From Clostridium_X cadaveris (lineage in GTDB: Bacteria; Bacillota; Clostridia; Clostridiales; Clostridiaceae): DNA of 64,000 nucleotides. Position numbers and translations under genes: made by a program. The notes beneath the pieces are model-generated. The model did no database searches and was not told the origin of the DNA. It saw only the letters and a program-made list of their open reading frames with translations. The DNA lies in assembly GCF_039521325.1 (NCBI RefSeq), contig NZ_BAAACD010000005.1. The stretch is one strand, 5' to 3'. Shown here in pieces: positions 61,285-64,000 of the stretch (the stretch's first letter is position 1; each line of letters opens with the position of its first letter).

Positions 61285-62666
61285 TGCTTAGAATGACTAA
61301 AGTTCCAGTAAAAGAACAAGATGCAAAGGTAAGAGCTACAAATTTTGAAGAAGTTTGTTTGGGATATACACCAGAAGAAGCAATAGAAGAAGCAAAGAGA
61401 TGTCTAAACTGTAAGAAACCACTTTGTGTTTCTCAGTGTCCAGTATCAATAGACATACCAGGATTCATTTCTCATGTTAAAGAAGGAGATTTTGAGGGAG
61501 CGGCAAAGGTGATAGCTGAATCCAGCGCACTTCCAGCAGTTTGTGGAAGAGTTTGTCCTCAAGAAACTCAATGTGAAGGTAAATGTGTTCTTGGAATAAA
61601 AGGAGAACCAGTTTCAATTGGTAAGCTTGAAAGATTTGTTGCTGATTGGTCTAGAGAAAATAACATAGACTTAGGAACAACTGTTGAAAAGAAAAACAAG
61701 AAGGTTGCTGTAATAGGAAGTGGTCCTGCAGGGCTTACTTGTGCAGGAGACCTTGCAAGAATGGGTTATGATGTGACTATATTTGAAGCACTTCATGAGC
61801 CAGGAGGAGTTTTAGTTTATGGAATTCCAGAATTTAGATTACCAAAAGACACAGTTGTAAAGCATGAAATTGATAATGTTAAGAAGCTTGGAGTTAAGAT
61901 AGAAACTAATGTAATAATAGGTAGAACTGTAACTATAGACGAGCTTATAGAAAATGAAGGCTTTGATGCTGTATTCATAGGTTCAGGTGCAGGACTTCCA
62001 AAATTCATGGGAATCAATGGAGAAAACTCTAATGGAGTATTCTCAGCTAATGAATTCCTAACAAGAAATAACCTTATGAAAGCATTTAAAGAGAATTACT
62101 CAACTCCTATAAAATCAGGCAAAAAGGTTGCTGTAGTAGGTGGCGGAAATGTTGCTATGGATGCTGCAAGAACTGCTTTGAGATTAGGATCAGAAGTTCA
62201 TATAGTATATAGAAGATCGGAAGAGGAGCTTCCAGCAAGAGTTGAAGAAGTACATCATGCTAAGGAAGAAGGAATAATCTTCGATTTACTAACTAATCCA
62301 GTTGAAATAATAGCAGATGAAAACGGCTGGGTAAAGGGAATGAAGTGCATAAAGATGGAACTTGGAGAACCAGATGCTTCAGGAAGAAGAAGACCAGTAG
62401 AAGTTAAGGGTTCAGAGTACATTATGGATGTTGATACTGTAATAATGTCTTTAGGAACTTCTCCAAACCCATTAATATCATCTACAACTCCTGGACTTGA
62501 AACAAACAGATGGAAGTGTATAGTTGCTGATGAAGAGACAGGACTTACATCTAAAGAGGGAGTATATGCTGGCGGAGACGCTGTAACTGGTGCTGCAACA
62601 GTAATACTTGCTATGGGAGCAGGAAAACATGCTGCTAAAGCAATAAATGAATACCTTTCAAAATAG
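61284..62666 (+). CDS. nfnB: NADH-dependent ferredoxin:NADP+ oxidoreductase subunit B (GltD-like)
   Basis: A 460-residue flavoprotein of the GltD/NfnB family. The N-terminal half has two cysteine groups, CLNCKKPLCVSQCPVSIDIP and AVCGRVCPQETQCEGKC, for two [4Fe-4S] clusters. The C-terminal half has the FAD motif VAVIGSGPAGLTCAGDLA, the NADPH motif VAVVGGGNVAMDAARTALRLG and GVYAGGDAVTGAATV. With NfnA adjacent (one-base overlap) it is most likely the bifurcating NfnB rather than a glutamate synthase small subunit, for no large gltB gene is present. GAGGTGAC provides the site within nfnA's end. Confidence 0.9.
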   Translation: MLRMTKVPVKEQDAKVRATNFEEVCLGYTPEEAIEEAKRCLNCKKPLCVSQCPVSIDIPGFISHVKEGDFEGAAKVIAESSALPAVCGRVCPQETQCEGKCVLGIKGEPVSIGKLERFVADWSRENNIDLGTTVEKKNKKVAVIGSGPAGLTCAGDLARMGYDVTIFEALHEPGGVLVYGIPEFRLPKDTVVKHEIDNVKKLGVKIETNVIIGRTVTIDELIENEGFDAVFIGSGAGLPKFMGINGENSNGVFSANEFLTRNNLMKAFKENYSTPIKSGKKVAVVGGGNVAMDAARTALRLGSEVHIVYRRSEEELPARVEEVHHAKEEGIIFDLLTNPVEIIADENGWVKGMKCIKMELGEPDASGRRRPVEVKGSEYIMDVDTVIMSLGTSPNPLISSTTPGLETNRWKCIVADEETGLTSKEGVYAGGDAVTGAATVILAMGAGKHAAKAINEYLSK

Positions 62667-62680
62667 ATGATACGGAAAGA

Positions 62681-62727
62681 GAGGATATTTAAAGATATTA
62701 AACTTTGAATATCCTCTTATTTTTTTA
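62681..62727 (+). terminator. Terminator of nfnAB
   Basis: GAGGATATTTAAAG (62681-62694) pairs with CTTTGAATATCCTC (62703-62716), one G-U pair, then TTATTTTTTT. Confidence 0.88.
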
Positions 62728-62792
62728 TATTGGATTGGGGATAATATATATTATATAATAGAAATTGAAAATTGATAAAATGGAGGGATTAT

Positions 62793-63692
62793 ATGGACTT
62801 TAAAAGTGTGGAAGAGTTTTCTGATAGAATAGTCGTAAAGGAAGTGGAAAATTTTGAACTTCCTCACATATTTGATTGTGGGCAATGCTTCAGATGGAAT
62901 AGACAGGACAATGGAAATTACATTGGTGTAGCTTTCAAGAGGGTTATAGAAGTTGAAAAATCAGGGGATGATGTGATTATATATAATGCATCAAAAGATG
63001 ATTTTGAAAATATATGGAAACATTATTTCGATCTTGAAAAAGATTATTCTTTTATAAAACAGAAATTAAAGAAAGACCCTATTTTAAAGGATGCGGTAGA
63101 GTTTGGAAAAGGAATAAGAATTCTTAATCAAGAACCATTTGAAATTCTTATAAGCTTTATAATATCTGCAAACAATAGAATTCCTATGATAAAAAGAGCT
63201 ATAAACAGAATATCAGAAAAGTGGGGAGAGAAGATAGAGTATAAAGGAAATACATATTATGCATTCCCAACAATTGATGAGTTTAGTGAAGCATCAGCAG
63301 AAGAAATAGAAGCTTTAGGAGTAGGTTTTAGAGCAAAATACATAAAAGACACTTTAGATAAAGTTACAGAATCTTGTTCTAATAAAGAGGATATGTTTAA
63401 TATAAATAGAATAAAGAGCTTATGCGATGATGAGTGTCATAAAGCTCTTCAAAACTTCATGGGTATAGGACCTAAGGTTGCAGATTGCATAATGCTTTTC
63501 TCTATGGAAAAGTGTTCTGCTTTTCCAGTAGATGTTTGGGTTAAGAGGGCTATGCAGTATTTTTATGTAGCTCCTGATGTATCTTTAAAAAAGATTAGAG
63601 ATTTTGCTAGAGAAAAGTTTGGAGAACTTTCAGGCTTTGCACAGCAGTATCTTTTCTATTATGCTCGTGAAAATAATATAAAGATAGACTAA
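62793..63692 (+). CDS. 8-oxoguanine DNA glycosylase/AP lyase (OGG1-like)
   Basis: About 299 residues. N-terminal OGG_N-like region (FDCGQCFRWNRQ at about 28-39) and an HhH-GPD core with FIISANNRIPMIKR, GVGFRAKYI and the hairpin FMGIGPKVADCIMLF, where the Lys is the Schiff-base residue, then FPVDVWVKR with the catalytic Asp. It excises 8-oxoguanine and may nick the strand. This is the eukaryote-like OGG1 class common in clostridia. ATG 62793 follows GGAGGG; a TTG at 62772 lies upstream of that site. Monocistronic. Confidence 0.9.
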   Translation: MDFKSVEEFSDRIVVKEVENFELPHIFDCGQCFRWNRQDNGNYIGVAFKRVIEVEKSGDDVIIYNASKDDFENIWKHYFDLEKDYSFIKQKLKKDPILKDAVEFGKGIRILNQEPFEILISFIISANNRIPMIKRAINRISEKWGEKIEYKGNTYYAFPTIDEFSEASAEEIEALGVGFRAKYIKDTLDKVTESCSNKEDMFNINRIKSLCDDECHKALQNFMGIGPKVADCIMLFSMEKCSAFPVDVWVKRAMQYFYVAPDVSLKKIRDFAREKFGELSGFAQQYLFYYARENNIKID

Positions 63693-63713
63693 AATTGAAT
63701 AATAAGTATTTTG

Positions 63714-63770
63714 TTAGGGACTGTCCTATAAAGAAACTTAAAGTGATCTATAGGAACAGCCTCTTTTTTT
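63714..63770. terminator. Terminator downstream of the glycosylase gene
   Basis: AGGGACTGTCCTATA (63714-63728) pairs with TATAGGAACAGCCT near 63751-63764 with a small bulge, followed by CTTTTTTT. The minus-strand membrane protein gene ends inside this hairpin. Confidence 0.75.
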
Positions 63771-64000
63771 ATTCAAATGAGAATTTATAAAAAATCCAAT
63801 AGCAATGAATAAAAGGCTTAACAGAATTATAAAGGCACATATGAAAATAAAACAATGAAAGAAAAATTCTTGTGGCAGAATAGTTATAACAGGATCGAAT
63901 ACAGGGGAAAATAACCAATAGTCATTTGTAAAAAGAATTTTATGAAACAATGTAAATGCAAAATCAAAATTTATAAGAGAGCTTAATAGAATAGAAACAA
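63738..64000 (-). CDS. DUF1461 / TIGR01906-type integral membrane protein, 3' part
   Basis: The minus-strand frame stays open to the right edge of the window, so the 5' part of the gene lies outside. The visible C-terminal part reads FHKILFTNDYWLFSPVFDPV, then ILPQEFFFHCF and a long hydrophobic helix, which matches the end of the TIGR01906/DUF1461 membrane proteins (a hallmark FHxxxFxNDYW and LPxxFF). Function of the family is unknown. Its stop lies within the hairpin shared with the convergent glycosylase gene. A TTG at 63950 is not needed as a start, given the open upstream frame. Confidence 0.75.
   Translation of the reverse strand, partial: VSILLSSLINFDFAFTLFHKILFTNDYWLFSPVFDPVITILPQEFFFHCFIFICAFIILLSLLFIAIGFFINSHLNKKRGCSYRSL

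Noticed and set aside
61284..62666. Glutamate synthase small subunit
   Set aside because: The family is shared, but there is no large subunit nearby and an NfnA partner gene overlaps the start, so NfnB fits better.

Overview
The window is low-GC DNA with a clostridial character. Genes have strong purine-rich ribosome binding sites, GTG and TTG starts are common, intrinsic terminators are plentiful, and anaerobic pathways are present: crt-bcd-etfBA-hbd butyryl-CoA synthesis under Rex, NfnAB electron bifurcation, and two-gene glycyl-radical hydroxyproline use. It looks like chromosome of a butyrate-forming Clostridium (sensu stricto); I cannot name the species. I see no rRNA, tRNA, CRISPR array, transposase or phage module.

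Layout. 1-2330: an EEP-family phosphodiesterase, a CadD-type cation exporter and a C-terminally short ANT(6)-like adenylyltransferase. 2402-19973: the most striking block. A cobalamin riboswitch with a terminator is followed by a second terminator and then twelve co-directional genes: three DUF4430 (transcobalamin C-terminal-like) secreted proteins, a sortase-anchored beta-propeller protein, a membrane-anchored alpha/alpha-toroid protein, a MoxR-DUF58-transglutaminase trio, an ECF transporter (T, fused double ATPase, S) and a small basic protein. I read this as a surface corrinoid-capture and uptake machine resembling a split intrinsic factor. 20263-32550: housekeeping and accessory genes (HAD, GNAT, DUF4317, HlyIII, DUF1287, prs, a degenerate Lgt-like protein, a SWIM/SNF2 helicase, exonuclease III, PHP, a small winged-helix-like protein).

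32689-38462: a sigma-54 activator, a clear -24/-12 promoter with upstream inverted repeats, HypD activase, HypD (trans-4-hydroxy-L-proline dehydratase) and ProC, which together turn hydroxyproline into proline. 38538-41285: a structured leader with terminator and possible antiterminator, probably a riboswitch, ahead of a P2-type cation ATPase. 41370-46450: an amidase-domain protein and a 1251-residue bifunctional peptidoglycan hydrolase. 46553-49459: cadC-cadA with promoter and operator. 49661-51616: NfeD, FloA and a small partner. 51698-51836: an orphan consensus promoter plus terminator, a candidate small RNA.

53224-62666: rex, then crt-bcd-etfB-etfA-hbd behind a Rex operator, a truncated GH65 remnant, a small membrane protein and nfnAB. 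The window ends with an 8-oxoguanine glycosylase and the 3' part of a DUF1461 membrane protein on the minus strand. All functional calls are from reading motifs and gene order; no database search was run.
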